NCBI RefSeq assembly: GCF_026250525.1
Contig: NZ_CP111043.1
Span: forward strand, 2,713,501-2,777,500
Length of the DNA: 64,000 bases
Origin: Chondrinema litorale
GTDB lineage: Bacteria > Bacteroidota > Bacteroidia > Cytophagales > Flammeovirgaceae
Direction: 5' to 3'
How positions within the stretch are numbered: position 1 is the first letter of the stretch; every line of letters begins with the position of its first letter. The notes beneath the pieces were generated by a model. It searched no databases. It was not told the DNA's origin and worked only from the letters and a program-made list of their open reading frames with translations. Position numbers and translations under genes: made by a program. Shown here piece by piece: positions 63,548 to 64,000 of the stretch.

Positions 63548-64000
63548 TTTCTCGATAAGTAATATTATTTTTGGTAGGTGAAGATTTTGAAGTTAGTATA
63601 GTATCTTTTTGATAACGAGTTAACAATCATTAACTTATCAGAAATCAGACCAATATATTTTGTTATGGGTATGTGAGCTAGATTTTTTTTAGAAAGTAAC
63701 TAATTCTAATTAACAAAATTAGCTTATTAAGCAATGTGCTTTTTAATAGAAGTTCAACATTGAAAATTATATATATAAATTTGGTTTTAATTTTAATAGA
63801 GCTTTTATTAATCAATCAGTTCGAATTAATCCAAGAAGCTGCCACTCGTGGCAATAAGCCAAACATTTTGGGGTTGTAACATATAATTAAAACCAACAGC
63901 TTATTAATGCTTTAACAATACGATTCCAAGTATTCCAACCTATCACTAAATAAACAGTTCTTTATAATGTAGTAATGGATTTAATTCAATGTAGTTATTC
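63548..64000. other. Terminal 453-base region without a supported gene
   Basis: AT-rich, containing a TAAATTTG (63776-63783) that matches the -7 promoter consensus but with no -33 TTG at normal spacing, and a small perfect hairpin (gccactcgtggc type) near 63841. A short open frame beginning at 63975 runs to the end of the window and cannot be evaluated. Confidence 0.55.

Noticed and set aside
63975..64000. Start of a gene running off the right edge
   Set aside because: Only eight codons are visible, with no ribosome site or recognisable sequence.
1..64000. tRNA, rRNA, CRISPR array or prophage genes
   Set aside because: No cloverleaf-like segment, rRNA core sequence, regularly spaced direct repeat array or phage structural gene was found on reading both strands.

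Overview
The window is AT-rich chromosomal DNA from a member of the Bacteroidota, most likely a marine Cytophagales (Flammeovirgaceae-like) bacterium. This rests on type IX secretion (T9SS) C-terminal sorting domains on three secreted proteins, BACON domains, PorT-like outer-membrane barrels, lipoproteins with a clear lipobox cysteine, LytS/LytTR two-component signalling, a DUF2911 protein, a formylglycine-type sulfatase, and UvrA and MurA variants of the kind found in this phylum. No rRNA, tRNA, CRISPR array or prophage was seen. The one mobile element is an intact IS5-type insertion sequence at 43.66-44.58 kb.

Layout. 0-6.3 kb: the end of a Gfo/Idh/MocA oxidoreductase, then DNA maintenance and translation genes (a PolX-like protein with an altered polymerase site, uvrA, tadA) and a GNAT acetyltransferase. 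6.4-10.7 kb: a compact polysaccharide-export module (Wza-like lipoprotein, Wzc-like tyrosine autokinase, PHP-type tyrosine phosphatase) with no glycosyltransferases beside it. 10.7-15.6 kb: mixed metabolic and structural genes (extended SDR, TPR protein, thioesterase, a 41-residue membrane protein, a TPMT-type methyltransferase, a membrane-anchored coiled coil). 15.9-22.9 kb: two consecutive ThuA-domain genes, one a lipoprotein and one a 2031-residue T9SS cargo with about 14 Ig-like domains and two carbohydrate-binding-like domains. 23.2-31.6 kb: rlpA, hisH, an SRPBCC protein, an amidohydrolase, a DUF2911 protein, purU and a GAF-domain sensor protein without a kinase.

31.6-43.6 kb: an ABC exporter, a MEST-like alpha/beta hydrolase, a leftward block (LytS/LytTR two-component pair, small barrel, sulfatase, Dabb lipoprotein), an AlbA_2 protein, hpt, an EVE protein, an EEP-family membrane protein and an SDR. 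After the insertion sequence come a tandem universal stress protein and a secreted protein with a highly charged repeat region. 47.1-53.3 kb is the most striking gene: a 2062-residue protein with three TIR domains, a membrane segment, a coiled coil, 14 WD40 repeats, an alpha-helical region, a LamG-like domain and a four-bladed hemopexin propeller. 53.7-62.6 kb holds a BACON T9SS cargo translationally coupled to a PorE-like PD40/OmpA protein, murA with Asp in place of the catalytic Cys, a TonB, RNase R, a 56-residue acidic protein and a lipoprotein; the last gene is an outer-membrane barrel ending at 63.5 kb.

How the parts work together: several genes serve the cell surface (polysaccharide export, T9SS cargo, OmpA/TonB/barrels, RlpA, MurA) and glycan use (ThuA, sulfatase, oxidoreductase). 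The TIR/WD40/hemopexin gene stands apart, with its own terminator and a 432-base upstream gap, and is the best candidate for an undescribed signalling or defence system.
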